From the NCBI GenBank assembly GCA_019235885.1, contig JAFAKB010000022.1:1-64000 (forward strand): a stretch of 64,000 nucleotides of DNA, given 5' to 3'. The notes under the pieces were generated by a model. That model was given only the letters and a program-made list of their open reading frames with translations, did not search any database and was not told where the DNA came from. The position numbers and the translations under genes were made by a program. Shown here piece by piece: positions 43,584 to 52,201 of this stretch (the stretch's first letter is position 1; each line of letters begins with the position of its first letter). The DNA is from Candidatus Eremiobacterota bacterium. GTDB taxonomy: Bacteria; Vulcanimicrobiota; Vulcanimicrobiia; Vulcanimicrobiales; Vulcanimicrobiaceae.

Positions 43584-44366
43584 ATGGAAGCGAACGCGTT
43601 CTACGAGCGGCTCGACGAAGAGACGTTCGAAGCGAGCCGCGCGACGGCGAGCCCGTGGGACGAGCGCCTGCAGCACGGCAGCCCGCCGACCGCGCTGGTC
43701 GCGCACGTGATGACGCAACGCCACCCGCGCGACGAGATGCGCATCGCACGCGTCAATTCGGAGTTTCTCGGTCCGCTGCCGCTCGCGCGGATGCGGGTGA
43801 AGACGCGCGTCGTGCGGCCGGGAAAGCGGATCGAGATGCTCGAGGGCATCGTCGAAAGCGGCGGGCGTGAGGTGCTCACGGCGCGCGCGTGGCGCATCGC
43901 GACGCAATCCGACGGCAGCGTTCCGCCGGCCGCGACGCCGCCCGATCCGGTCCCGGCGATTCCGGAACCGCGCGATCCGCCGGCCTGGATGAAAAAGTTC
44001 GGCTACGGCGAGGCGTTCGAATGGCGGCACGTCTACGGCGGCGGCGTGCCCGGCCCGGCGGCCGTGTGGTCGCGCCCGCGCATTCCGCTGATCGCGGGCG
44101 AGCCGCTCGCACCGCTCGACCGCGCGCTGCTGGTGGCGGACTCGGCGAACGGGATCAGTGGCGAGCTGCCGATGGGCGAATGGCTCTTCGTTCCGCCCTC
44201 GCTCTCGGTGGCGCTGCAGCGCTACACGCGCGGCGAGTGGACGTTGCTCGAAGCGCGCACGACGCTGACCTCAGACGGCCTCGGCCTGACGACGCTGCGT
44301 CTCGCGGACCCCGACGGCTATTTCGCCGCCGGCACACAAGCGCTGCTGGTGGAGCGCCGCGCATAA
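43584..44366 (+). CDS. TesB-like acyl-CoA thioesterase family protein
   Basis: 260 residues from the ATG at 43584. It shows a double-hotdog pattern: first hotdog SPWDERLQHGSPPTALVAHVM with RVNSEFLGPLPLARMRVKTRVVRPGKRIEMLEGIV, second hotdog from about residue 150 with LLVADSANGISGELP and SLSVALQRYTRGEWTLLEARTTLTSDGLGL. This matches acyl-CoA thioesterase families (4HBT_3-like). The chain-length specificity is unknown. It is divergent from the solute-binding gene and followed by a hairpin-rich intergenic region. Confidence 0.8.
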   Translation: MEANAFYERLDEETFEASRATASPWDERLQHGSPPTALVAHVMTQRHPRDEMRIARVNSEFLGPLPLARMRVKTRVVRPGKRIEMLEGIVESGGREVLTARAWRIATQSDGSVPPAATPPDPVPAIPEPRDPPAWMKKFGYGEAFEWRHVYGGGVPGPAAVWSRPRIPLIAGEPLAPLDRALLVADSANGISGELPMGEWLFVPPSLSVALQRYTRGEWTLLEARTTLTSDGLGLTTLRLADPDGYFAAGTQALLVERRA

Positions 44367-44805
44367 CTCCCGCTCATGAGAAAGTGCCGCCTCACGCCTC
44401 GGCGGCTCCGTCTACGACTTGCGACGCCCGGTGGAGCCGGCGGGTGCGTAGATCGGTGGTGGTTTAGGGGGAGTGTACGGGGAACGAAACCGTCGCGAGG
44501 GGCGTCCTTAATCGTTCATAAGAGATACGTGAGGCGCGTCGGATGGTTTCGTTCCCGTACCTCAAGTATCGGACGCCCGCTCGGCAAGTTTACCGCTCCC
44601 GGCCCGGTCGTTTCCGTATCTTGACGTAGCCGCCGAACCGTCGGCACTGTGAGCGACCTGCCGCCCTAGGATATCCAGGCACGGCCTGGGCAATCCGCGG
44701 CGTCGGCGCGGTGACCCTCGGGAGCTGGACACCTTGTAGCGCCCTTAAGGGCTGATTGTCCAGAAACACCACGACCCGTGAATCAGATGCCGTGGCGACT
44801 GATAC
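44367..44805. other. Hairpin-rich intergenic region next to the helicase gene
   Basis: 439 bp without a convincing gene. It holds a GCCGCC/GGCGGC hairpin (44386-44406), the 17/16-bp inverted repeat described separately, the hairpin CCAGGC-ACG-GCCTGG (44675-44689), the 12-bp palindrome GCCCTTAAGGGC (44741-44752) nested in CTGGACA/TGTCCAG (44725-44763). The density of inverted repeats suggests a structured RNA, a mobile-element end or a cluster of protein-binding sites. A 60-residue minus-strand ORF at 44590-44772 has no recognisable features and is not called. Confidence 0.55.
44475..44578. repeat. Interleaved inverted repeats (pseudoknot order)
   Basis: Arm A GTACGGGGAACGAAACC (44475-44491) pairs with A' GGTTTCGTTCCCGTAC (44545-44560), with one bulged G. 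Arm B GGGCGTCC (44500-44507) pairs with B' GGACGCCC (44571-44578). The order A-B-A'-B' would form a pseudoknot if transcribed. The loop is AT-richer than the surroundings. Confidence 0.6.
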
Positions 44806-47700
44806 TCAAGAACCGCAGATGGTCAGCATCGCATTCTGCTGTTCACACCAATTTCCCGAAGCTGCGATCATGTTGTTGCCATGAATCCAATCCCCTATGC
44901 CGTCCAATTTTAGGCCGGGCTGGACGGCCATGATAGTCCATTGCACGCGCGGCGGAGTCCGAATATAGAGAGATAGGATCTCTCGCAACTCTTTCTCATC
45001 ACCGTGCGCGATATGCGTCGATGCTCTGTCGCCTAGTCGACGAGCGATCTCCGGAAACAGCAGTGTTGGAACGGTCCAACGCACACTTCGACTGGCTTGT
45101 GCAAGAACTTCATAGATATCCGCAAGCCTATGGCCCGGTTTTTCACCGCTCGACCACTTGCAATGAACAAGAGTTACAGACGCCTGACGAGCCGAACTAC
45201 GACGCACTACAATTAAATCAGCGATTTCATTCGCGGCATCATCGACTATCAGATAGCTGTCCGGATTTTCTGCAATGACTTCCGCGATTGTCATGGCGAG
45301 AATGTTGATTTTCCCGGCTTCCGGCACTCGAGACTCCGAGGACAAATCGACGCCATCCCAGGCCCAGCGGCGGAACTCCACCGGCGGCGCTCCGTCGAGG
45401 CTCCGCAGAATGCGCGCGCGTCCTCTAACGACGCTCGTTCCATCAGCAAAGATTATTGTTAGGGGATACTGATTGAGGATGTCACTAAAGCGCAGTCGCT
45501 CATTTTGCACAAGCGCAACGATGTCCGACCTGGCCACAACAGTACCGTCTAACTTTACAACGTATGTACCGATTAGTTTACCGGCGGCATCGACTCCGAC
45601 TAACACAGAATTCCCGGCAGCACGGCCGCGAAGGACGATATCGGAGACGTGAACAGTGCTATTTGCCGTTTCTAGCTGCACATCGTTAATATAGATCTCG
45701 GCCGCGAGACTAACACATAGCACGTCCCGCGGGTAACTGGCAAGCCGATGTCGCAGCGCAAGGCCTGCGATTCCGATAGACGACGATGTAGAAGCCATAA
45801 GGCGTGAGCCGATGTCGAGACACCAATGACGCCACGCAAGGAGCGACCCAGCTGAAGACTGCCAGATTTTGGCTGAATCGAAAGCCCCACCGATGCTATC
45901 AACACCTCCACCGACGCGAAATCGACCGATCGCATGGCCTGCACTCGCAGTGAGACGATCGGTTGCAGTAATACCACGCTCCGCGGCCCGTCCTGCGAGA
46001 CCTTTGTATGACGCGCCTGAAGACGCATCTATTTGATCGCTGCGGGCTCCGATACTAGAAAATGCTTCGATGTTGAAAGATCGAACGATCTTGCCCACTT
46101 CCTCACCATCCAACTGAACTGCATCCGAAGCTCCGAAGTGCGCAAGCAATTCCGCTGTCGTAGCCTCGGTATCGCTGGAAATGAAGAGTAGCCTACGACC
46201 TCGATCAATGAATGCGAGGTGAAGATCATATTGTTCCGTGTCTAATGCGGTGGAACGTAACCATCGGGGATGCACTCTGCTACGTGTGATTATGGCCGCT
46301 AGATCGCCGTCACTCTCCCAAAACGCCCGCCACACCGGACGCAGCGCTAGGTCGGCCGGAGCGCTTCGTAGGTCAACGTCGATTCCCGGCTCGATCCAGA
46401 ATATTCGAGCATATCTTCCGGGCTCGACTGCGGTAAGCGCAAACTCTTCCGGCTTACCGATAAACGTTGTGAGATAGTGTCTAGAAGCGCGCTCCTTTTC
46501 AACGGCCACGTCTGCGATATCGGGCAGAAGCTGCCCCCAAGACGCGTCCTCCTGGTACAACACTTCGGTTTCGCCGGAAAGGTCTTCAGGGATTGCAACC
46601 AGTTCCGGTTCGATTATTTTATCGTCCAGTGTCCTTGCTAAGCGTCCGACAAATTGAAGCGTCGCCGCGAAAGATCGATGCTTTGCATGATAGGCAGCAA
46701 TCTTTAGTCGTTTAAGATCAAAACCTTCGGTCAGGACGCCGACGACGATTACGCCGCGATAGATTCCTTGTTCAAGACGCTCGACGATATCGTTAACCTC
46801 GCGCGCGGATAGTGTCCCGACCAGGACGGGGAGTTCCAATCCTTTTCTTTCATATAGAGCCTTAAGCCGGTAAGCCTCAGCGATTTTGTTAGTCCGCACC
46901 AATAGCTGGCTCCCGGCGTCTCGGTGCCTCCTGGTATTCAACCTTTGGATAGCAACGCGTGCAATCGCATCATCTGCTGTTTCGCCCTTATCGAACTTTA
47001 CGGGTATAAAGGCGATTGGCCAATAGACGCCGTCAGCAATTGCTTCTCGGATGGAATATGTATAAACTATCTCCCCCGGCATTTGCCGCCGATCTCGACG
47101 TACGGGGGTAGCCGTCAGCATGGCGCATGGAAGAGTAGCAAACTCTTCAAGAATTGCGTTCCAGGTCGGTGCTGGAGAATGATGAGCCTCATCAATTATA
47201 ATTTGATCGAATAAATCTGGCGGTGGCGCCGGCACTCCGTACTTACTACTGACGCACTGAGGAGTCGCCACTATGACGTCATAGCCCGAAAGCGAATCCC
47301 AATCACCAGCCGATCTGATCCGCTTGCTCAGTGCTCGCACCTTTGGAGCCGCAACATTGCGCCGAAGCGCATTTGCCAGCTTAAGTGAGTTTAAGGTGCT
47401 GAACTCACGTTGTACTTGTCGTCGAACGATTTGAGACGGGACGACGACGAGTACACGCTTAGCGGCAGTGGCAATTGGCAGCGCCGTGATTACCGCAGTC
47501 TTGCCTGTTCCGGTTGGAAGTATTGCCTGACTTATTCCCGAACCTTCGAGAACACGCGCGGCAAGAGCCCACGTCGCTGCGACTTGAGCTCTGCGGAGCG
47601 GTCGTGGCGCATCCGATTTAAAAGCCAGAGATAAGTGGGCGTGATTGTCGCTGAAGAATGACGTTGCTGCCTCCTGACGATAAGGCCCGCGCCTTGACAA
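44806..47700 (-). CDS. DEAH-box superfamily 2 helicase with nuclease-like C-terminal domain (putative defence protein)
   Basis: 964 residues, TTG start. Helicase motifs in order: I PTGTGKT (62-68), II DEAH (170-173), III TATP (196-199), V GVLTEGFDLKRLKIAAYH (321-338), VI QFVGRLART (349-357). Residues about 400-800 match nothing I know. Near the C terminus EIADLIVV (from 825) and, 17 residues later, VHCK (845-848) resemble a PD-(D/E)xK nuclease centre with Glu825, Asp828 and Lys848, His replacing the usual Glu. Base composition is far less GC-rich than the surroundings, as for transferred genes. Comparable helicase-nuclease proteins serve phage defence or restriction; this is inference. No methylase or partner gene adjoins. 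Confidence 0.82.
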   Translation of the reverse strand: MSRRGPYRQEAATSFFSDNHAHLSLAFKSDAPRPLRRAQVAATWALAARVLEGSGISQAILPTGTGKTAVITALPIATAAKRVLVVVPSQIVRRQVQREFSTLNSLKLANALRRNVAAPKVRALSKRIRSAGDWDSLSGYDVIVATPQCVSSKYGVPAPPPDLFDQIIIDEAHHSPAPTWNAILEEFATLPCAMLTATPVRRDRRQMPGEIVYTYSIREAIADGVYWPIAFIPVKFDKGETADDAIARVAIQRLNTRRHRDAGSQLLVRTNKIAEAYRLKALYERKGLELPVLVGTLSAREVNDIVERLEQGIYRGVIVVGVLTEGFDLKRLKIAAYHAKHRSFAATLQFVGRLARTLDDKIIEPELVAIPEDLSGETEVLYQEDASWGQLLPDIADVAVEKERASRHYLTTFIGKPEEFALTAVEPGRYARIFWIEPGIDVDLRSAPADLALRPVWRAFWESDGDLAAIITRSRVHPRWLRSTALDTEQYDLHLAFIDRGRRLLFISSDTEATTAELLAHFGASDAVQLDGEEVGKIVRSFNIEAFSSIGARSDQIDASSGASYKGLAGRAAERGITATDRLTASAGHAIGRFRVGGGVDSIGGAFDSAKIWQSSAGSLLAWRHWCLDIGSRLMASTSSSIGIAGLALRHRLASYPRDVLCVSLAAEIYINDVQLETANSTVHVSDIVLRGRAAGNSVLVGVDAAGKLIGTYVVKLDGTVVARSDIVALVQNERLRFSDILNQYPLTIIFADGTSVVRGRARILRSLDGAPPVEFRRWAWDGVDLSSESRVPEAGKINILAMTIAEVIAENPDSYLIVDDAANEIADLIVVRRSSARQASVTLVHCKWSSGEKPGHRLADIYEVLAQASRSVRWTVPTLLFPEIARRLGDRASTHIAHGDEKELREILSLYIRTPPRVQWTIMAVQPGLKLDGIGDWIHGNNMIAASGNWCEQQNAMLTICGS

Positions 47701-48151
47701 GTCACACGAGTTTGACTTCTGGCCTTGCGTACATCGTTCCGCCCGGAGCCTGGCTAGTCCCTGCGATACATGACTAATCTCCCTCCATCAGAGGTCCTTG
47801 TCCCAATCCGCGCCAGCTGATTCGCACTCGCCGCCGGATCCTATAGTTCACTCGCGCGACGGCGATCCTCGTGACGCTCGCCGTCGATGACGCGCTCCCG
47901 CTCGCCGACCGCGTCGTCGTGCTGGCCGGAACACCGTCGGAGATCGCGTTCACCGGCGTCGTCGGCGCCGACGCGACGCGGGCCGCGATTTTCAACGCCC
48001 TTGGCGTCGCGGACGTCGGACGAGATCAAAGATCTTGGCCTCCACCGCAACCAGCGAGACGAGATAGCGGTTTTAGGGAGCCCTACTCAACGCCACCGGA
48101 GGTACAGATGAAGCCAGGACAGCCGCCGCTAGGAATCTGATTAAAACGCCC
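47701..48151. other. 451-bp stretch with gene remnants
   Basis: Between the helicase start and the PDZ-hydrolase end. It contains the ABC-ATPase remnant listed separately, a phrase EIKDLGLHRNQ in another frame (about 48025-48057) reminiscent of small DUF1127-type proteins, and a GGAGG followed by a 10-codon ORF at 48108. These look like scraps left at an insertion boundary. Confidence 0.5.
47847..48020 (+). pseudogene. C-terminal fragment of an ABC transporter ATPase
   Basis: The frame reads ATAILVTLAVDDALPLADRV and then VVLAGTPSEIAF, ending near FNALGVAD. This is the H-loop to C-terminal region of nitrate/sulfonate-type ABC ATPases (usual form LVTHDVDEALxLADRVVVL); the H-loop His-Asp is changed to Ala-Val. 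A TAG at 47844 closes the frame upstream, and no Walker A or signature lies nearby. The fragment directly borders the low-GC helicase islet, so the rest of the gene was probably lost when the islet arrived. Confidence 0.6.
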
Positions 48152-49498
48152 TCAGCCTGAGCGCGGCGCCGTGCAGCGTTCGTGCTCGCACAGCCAGCTC
48201 GCGATCGCGGCGCTGAAGCGCTCGTCGTACTTCGGAGGCGCTCCGCCAGCCGGCTGCTGCACGCGCTCCAAGGAGGCGCGTTGCGAGGCAGCGGGGATGA
48301 GGTAGTGGTCCATCCCGTCGATCACGGTCAGCTTCGCGCGGCCGGGGTGGGCGCCGTTGACGACGTCGACGATGCGCTTGTGGTCGGCTTCGTCGGTGAC
48401 GAAGTCGGCGGACCCGTAGACCGCGAGCACGGGTATCGACAGCTTCGACCACGGCTCGGCCATGTTGAAAGCAACGATCTGCTGGAAGTACGCCGGCGGG
48501 GCGGGATATTGCACGTAGTCTTTGCACTCCGGGGTTGCGCGCAGCAGCGCATCGCGGTCCTGTTTCTCCACCAGCAGGCGGTGCATGCAGTTTTCCTTCA
48601 GCAGCATATCCGCGTCGACTTCGGCCGGGGTACCGCCGCTGAGCTCTTCCTGGCGGCGACTGTTGATCAGCTCGTACTCGAACCAGTCGCGGCCAACGCC
48701 TTCGGCGACGACGATGCCGGCGACCGGCTTCTGCAGCGCGAGCCGCGGCGCGATCACCGAGCCGATGCTGTGGCCGAAGACGTAGACGTGCGCCGGATCG
48801 ACGTGCGGGTCGGCGAGCAGCGCGTCGAACGCCACCGTGTAACTCGCCGCTTCGGTGACGTAGTCGACCGTCGAGCACGGCGGGCCTTGGCTGTCGCCCA
48901 CGCCGCTTTTCTCCAAGCGCATCGTGACGAAGCCACGCTTGCTAAGATCGTGCGCGAGCCGGAGGTATGCATCTTCCGGATTGGACGCGACGTCGACCGA
49001 GTAGCAGCCGATCCCGCCGACGATCAGCACGGCCGGGTGCTTTCCGGCAACGCCGTGCGGCGTGGTGACCAGCGTGCGCCGCAAGCTGTGGTCGACGTCG
49101 ACCGCGTCGTAGGCGGTGTCGACGGCCGAATCGTGTTCTTTCGGCGCTTCGGCGAGAACCACGCGAACGTTCATCGCGTCCTTGCCGCGCACGATCCGCA
49201 GCGCCACCGGCTGACCGGCGGGCCGGCGCAGCTTCTTCAGAAAGTCCGGAACGTCGGCGACCGGCGCGCCGTCGAGGCTCTTCACCACGTCGCCGGCGAG
49301 CAGTCCCGCCACCGCGGCAGGAAGCGACGGCAGGACCGCCGTGACCGTTACGCCGCCGCCCTCGGCGTTGGCCAGGCTCGCGCCGAGAATCCCGCGGCGC
49401 GGCAACGTCTCGCGCGCCGACGCAACAGCGCACAGCAGCGTGACCAGGATGAGGACGGCGGCGGCGGTGCGGCAGACGGGTCGGCGAGCGGTCAGCAT
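48152..49498 (-). CDS. Exported alpha/beta hydrolase with N-terminal PDZ domain
   Basis: 448 residues with a signal peptide (TAAAVLILVTLLCAVASA). Residues about 32-110 are a PDZ domain (GILGASLANAEGGGVTVTAVLPSLPAAVAGLLAGDVVKSLDGAPV). From about 135 an alpha/beta hydrolase domain has PAVLIVGGIGCYS, nucleophile Ser in VFGHSIGSVIAP, a likely acid Asp in YGSADFVTDEADH and His in IDGMDHYLIP. It is predicted to hydrolyse an ester or peptide outside the cytoplasm. The PDZ fusion is uncommon for this fold and may bind a partner or substrate tail. Divergent from the MetY-like gene. Confidence 0.82.
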   Translation of the reverse strand: MLTARRPVCRTAAAVLILVTLLCAVASARETLPRRGILGASLANAEGGGVTVTAVLPSLPAAVAGLLAGDVVKSLDGAPVADVPDFLKKLRRPAGQPVALRIVRGKDAMNVRVVLAEAPKEHDSAVDTAYDAVDVDHSLRRTLVTTPHGVAGKHPAVLIVGGIGCYSVDVASNPEDAYLRLAHDLSKRGFVTMRLEKSGVGDSQGPPCSTVDYVTEAASYTVAFDALLADPHVDPAHVYVFGHSIGSVIAPRLALQKPVAGIVVAEGVGRDWFEYELINSRRQEELSGGTPAEVDADMLLKENCMHRLLVEKQDRDALLRATPECKDYVQYPAPPAYFQQIVAFNMAEPWSKLSIPVLAVYGSADFVTDEADHKRIVDVVNGAHPGRAKLTVIDGMDHYLIPAASQRASLERVQQPAGGAPPKYDERFSAAIASWLCEHERCTAPRSG

Positions 49499-49614
49499 AA
49501 GCAGCCCTACGCGAGCGGCCGGCCCGCTCCTCCTAATTTATACGGAGATCGTGTGCGCGCGCTCGCTGCGGGGCGGCGGGCGGCTACGCGCGGGCCGCGA
49601 AGCGAGGGCGTCTG

Positions 49615-50919
49615 ATGGAAGAGCGGACGTTCGGCTTTCGCACGCGCGCGCTGCACGCGGGGACGCCGCCCGACGGCGAGACCGGCGCGCGCGCCCTGCC
49701 GCTGCATCTTTCGACGGCGTTCGTCTTCGACTCGACCGAGCACGCGGCCGAGCTGTTCGCGCTGCGCAGCTACGGCAACATCTACTCGCGGATCGGAAAT
49801 CCGACCGTCTCGGCGTTCGAGGAAAAGCTGGCGAGCCTCGAGGGCGGACTCGGCTGCGTCGCGACCGCGAGCGGACTCTCCGCGCAGCTGGTGACGATCC
49901 TGAGCATCGCGCAGCAGGGCGATCACCTCGTCGCTTCGGCGAACCTGTACGGCGGGACGATCACGCAGTTCTCCGTCACGCTCAAGCGCATGGGTATCGA
50001 GACGGCCTTCGTTCCGGCCGGCGATCTGGACGGCGTGCGCGCGGCATTGCGCGAGAACACGCGCGCGGTGTTCGTCGAAACGATCGGGAATCCGAACGCG
50101 AACGTCGCCGATCTGGCCGCGTTCGCGGAGATTGCGCACGGCGCCGGCGTCCCGCTGATCGTCGACAACACGTTCGCGACGCCCTACCTGTGCCGGCCGA
50201 TCGAGCACGGCGCCGACGTCGTCGTCCACTCCGCGACGAAGTTCATCGGCGGACACGGCACCGTGATGGGCGGCGCGATCGTGGAGTCCGGCTCGTTCCC
50301 GTGGGCGGCCGGGAAGCATCCGCTGCTGGCGACGCCGAGCCCGGGCTACCATGGCTTGAACTTTGCGGAGACGTTCGGCGAGTACGCGTTCCTCCAACGC
50401 GCGCGGGTCGAGGTGCTGCGCGACGTCGGCGCGTCGCTTTCGCCGATGAACGCCTGGCTGCTCGTGCAGGGGCTGGAAACGCTTGCGCTGCGGATGCCGC
50501 AGCACGTCGCAAACGCGCGTACCGTCGCGACCTTTCTGCGCGGGCACGACGAAGTCGCGTGGGTGTCGTATCCGGATCTGCCGGACAGCGTCGATCGCGC
50601 GCTCGCAGCAAAATACTTGCCGCTCGGCGGAGGATCCGTATTCACGTTCGGTTTGCGTGGCGGACTGGAGGCGGGACGCGCGTTTATCGAGGCGCTCGAG
50701 CTCTGGAGCCACCTGGCGAACGTCGGCGACGCGAAGAGCCTGGTAATCCATCCCGCCTCGACGACGCACCAGCAGCTCACCGCAGACGAGATGCGCCTGG
50801 GCGGGATCGGTCCGGAGACGGTGCGCTTGTCGGTAGGACTCGAAGACGTGGACGACTTGATCTGGGATCTCGAACGCGGGCTCACCGCCGCGCGCAAAGC
50901 CGCTGCGGTGAGCGCGTGA
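49615..50919 (+). CDS. metY: O-acetylhomoserine sulfhydrylase-like Cys/Met metabolism PLP enzyme
   Basis: 434 residues, ATG preceded by GAGGG. Family signatures: FGFRTRALHAGTPPDGETGARALPLHLSTAFVF, YSRIGNPTVSAFEEKLASLEGG, FVETIGNPN, VDNTFATPYLCRPIEHGADVVVHSATKFIGGHGT with the PLP lysine in SATKF. The length and the closing HPASTTHQQLT favour O-acetylhomoserine sulfhydrylase over cystathionine synthases. It would make homocysteine from sulfide. The stop overlaps the GTG of the CoA-binding gene. No SAM riboswitch is visible upstream. Confidence 0.87.
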   Translation: MEERTFGFRTRALHAGTPPDGETGARALPLHLSTAFVFDSTEHAAELFALRSYGNIYSRIGNPTVSAFEEKLASLEGGLGCVATASGLSAQLVTILSIAQQGDHLVASANLYGGTITQFSVTLKRMGIETAFVPAGDLDGVRAALRENTRAVFVETIGNPNANVADLAAFAEIAHGAGVPLIVDNTFATPYLCRPIEHGADVVVHSATKFIGGHGTVMGGAIVESGSFPWAAGKHPLLATPSPGYHGLNFAETFGEYAFLQRARVEVLRDVGASLSPMNAWLLVQGLETLALRMPQHVANARTVATFLRGHDEVAWVSYPDLPDSVDRALAAKYLPLGGGSVFTFGLRGGLEAGRAFIEALELWSHLANVGDAKSLVIHPASTTHQQLTADEMRLGGIGPETVRLSVGLEDVDDLIWDLERGLTAARKAAAVSA

Positions 50920-51398
50920 TCCTCACGACGCCGGCGGAGCGGCGCGCGCTGCTCGACCGCTCGCGCACCGTCGGGATGGTCGGGGCGTCGGCGAACCACA
51001 GCCGGCCGAGCTACTTCGTCTTCTCGTACTTGCGCACGAAAGGGAAGCTCGACGTTTCCCCGATCAACCCGGCAATCGCGGAGATCGACGGCGTGCACGC
51101 GTATCCGTCGCTGGCCGCGTATCGTGAAGACCGCGGCGCGCCGCCGGACATCGTGGACGTGTTTCGCAAGCCGGACGACGCGCCGCAAGTCGTGCGCGAG
51201 GCGATCGCGGTCGGCGCGAAGGCGGTATGGTTTCAGTATGGCGTGATCAACGACGAAGCGATCCGCCTCGCCGTCGAAGCCGGGCTCGACGTCGTCGTCG
51301 ACCGCTGCATAAAAGTGGAGTCGGCACGCTTTGACGGCGGCCTCGCCCTGGGCGGGATGAACACGGGGCTACTGACGTCAAAGCGACGCGCTCGGTAA
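50916..51398 (+). CDS. CoA-binding domain protein (YccU-like)
   Basis: 160 residues, GTG start inside the metY stop (GTGA). The Rossmann-like CoA_binding domain reads RTVGMVGASANHSRPSYFVFSYLR, VSPINPAIAEIDGVHAYPSL, DIVDVFRKPDDAPQVVREAIAVGAKAVWFQYGVINDEA. Such proteins bind CoA; the effect is unknown. Adjacent metY homologs are common for this family, so a link to sulfur amino acid or CoA-disulfide metabolism is plausible. Confidence 0.85.
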   Translation: MILTTPAERRALLDRSRTVGMVGASANHSRPSYFVFSYLRTKGKLDVSPINPAIAEIDGVHAYPSLAAYREDRGAPPDIVDVFRKPDDAPQVVREAIAVGAKAVWFQYGVINDEAIRLAVEAGLDVVVDRCIKVESARFDGGLALGGMNTGLLTSKRRAR

Positions 51399-51556
51399 TG
51401 ATTAATCAGAGAATCGACCGGGATTTACGTGCCGCAGCAGTTCGAGGCTGCCATCAGAAATATGCGAACTTCCCCCGAATAATGCGAAGTTGTATGAAAT
51501 GATGGCCGAAAAGGACCGGGACTAGCGCTGGAGCCTGGTAGAATTTACGAACTACG

Positions 51557-52201
51557 GTGGCGCGACATGTTTTTCCAGCATGGTTTGATGCGGCGGCCTT
51601 TCGTGAAGCGTTTCAGCTAGCTTCAGAGAACCTTCCGCTGGCGGAACTCCGATACAGCGCCGCTGCGTCTGCCGACTCTTGCAGTGTCGACATCGCCCAA
51701 GAATACGTCGACGACTACGGAGTCTATCGTCTCGAAATTCTTCGTCGGATACGGGATATCGTTGCGACGAAAGTCGCCGAGCATGCAGGTTTTTTTGTCG
51801 TCGACGACCCGCCCCACCGTGCCTACCATTTTCAAAAGCGCGGATTGGCGACGCGGCATCTGCAATCAATGCTGACGCTCTACGACCGCATCGGCGTTTC
51901 AATCATACAGCTTGCGGCCACGCAAGACGGTAGAATCGTCTGGCCTAAATTCGGCTTTCGCATCGATCCGGCGGAACGTGCGGAGTTTGAGAACGAGCTC
52001 ATCGCTCTGGAGACGCGCCTGACCGGAATACGACCCGCTCGCTCGTCGTTGCCGGTGGACGGGCCTGACATGCTGACGTACAGCCGAGGCGAATACCCGC
52101 TCGGCATGATGGCACTCCGCGCGCGCAGCTTTTGGTCTCTGCAACTGGACTTGACTGATCGGGCGCAACGCGCGATACTAGAAGCAAAATGTCGACCTTA
52201 G
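51557..52201 (+). CDS. Protein of unknown function with GNAT-like segment
   Basis: 214 residues, GTG start; TAGAAT at 51539-51544 could be its -10 box. Residues about 94-138 read QKRGLATRHLQSMLTLYDRI, then IQLAATQDGRIVWPKFGF. This resembles the acetyl-CoA-binding motif A (Q/RxxGxG/A) and following strand of GNAT-fold proteins. The rest is unmatched. Base composition is lower in GC than the neighbours. The next gene starts 13 bp before this stop, so the two form a unit, possibly a toxin-antitoxin-like pair (inference only). Confidence 0.6.
   Translation: MARHVFPAWFDAAAFREAFQLASENLPLAELRYSAAASADSCSVDIAQEYVDDYGVYRLEILRRIRDIVATKVAEHAGFFVVDDPPHRAYHFQKRGLATRHLQSMLTLYDRIGVSIIQLAATQDGRIVWPKFGFRIDPAERAEFENELIALETRLTGIRPARSSLPVDGPDMLTYSRGEYPLGMMALRARSFWSLQLDLTDRAQRAILEAKCRP

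Noticed and set aside
44590-44772. 60-residue minus-strand ORF in the hairpin-rich gap
   Set aside because: No recognisable domain, composition like translated GC-rich noise, and it crosses strong palindromes.
44806-47700. Classification of the helicase as a type I or III restriction subunit
   Set aside because: No methylase or specificity gene lies nearby, and the tail motif differs from the usual ExK centre.
48025-48057. EIKDLGLHRNQ phrase resembling DUF1127 proteins
   Set aside because: Only about 11 residues match by eye and there is no start codon or partner.
48108-48140. GGAGG followed by a 10-codon ORF
   Set aside because: Too short to call; probably a scrap of a lost gene at the insertion boundary.
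49499-49614. Possible SAM riboswitch before the MetY-like gene
   Set aside because: The leader is too short and shows none of the conserved stems.
51470-51495. AACTTC/GAAGTT inverted repeat before the GNAT-like gene
   Set aside because: Six-base arms with a 13-base loop are too weak to call a site.
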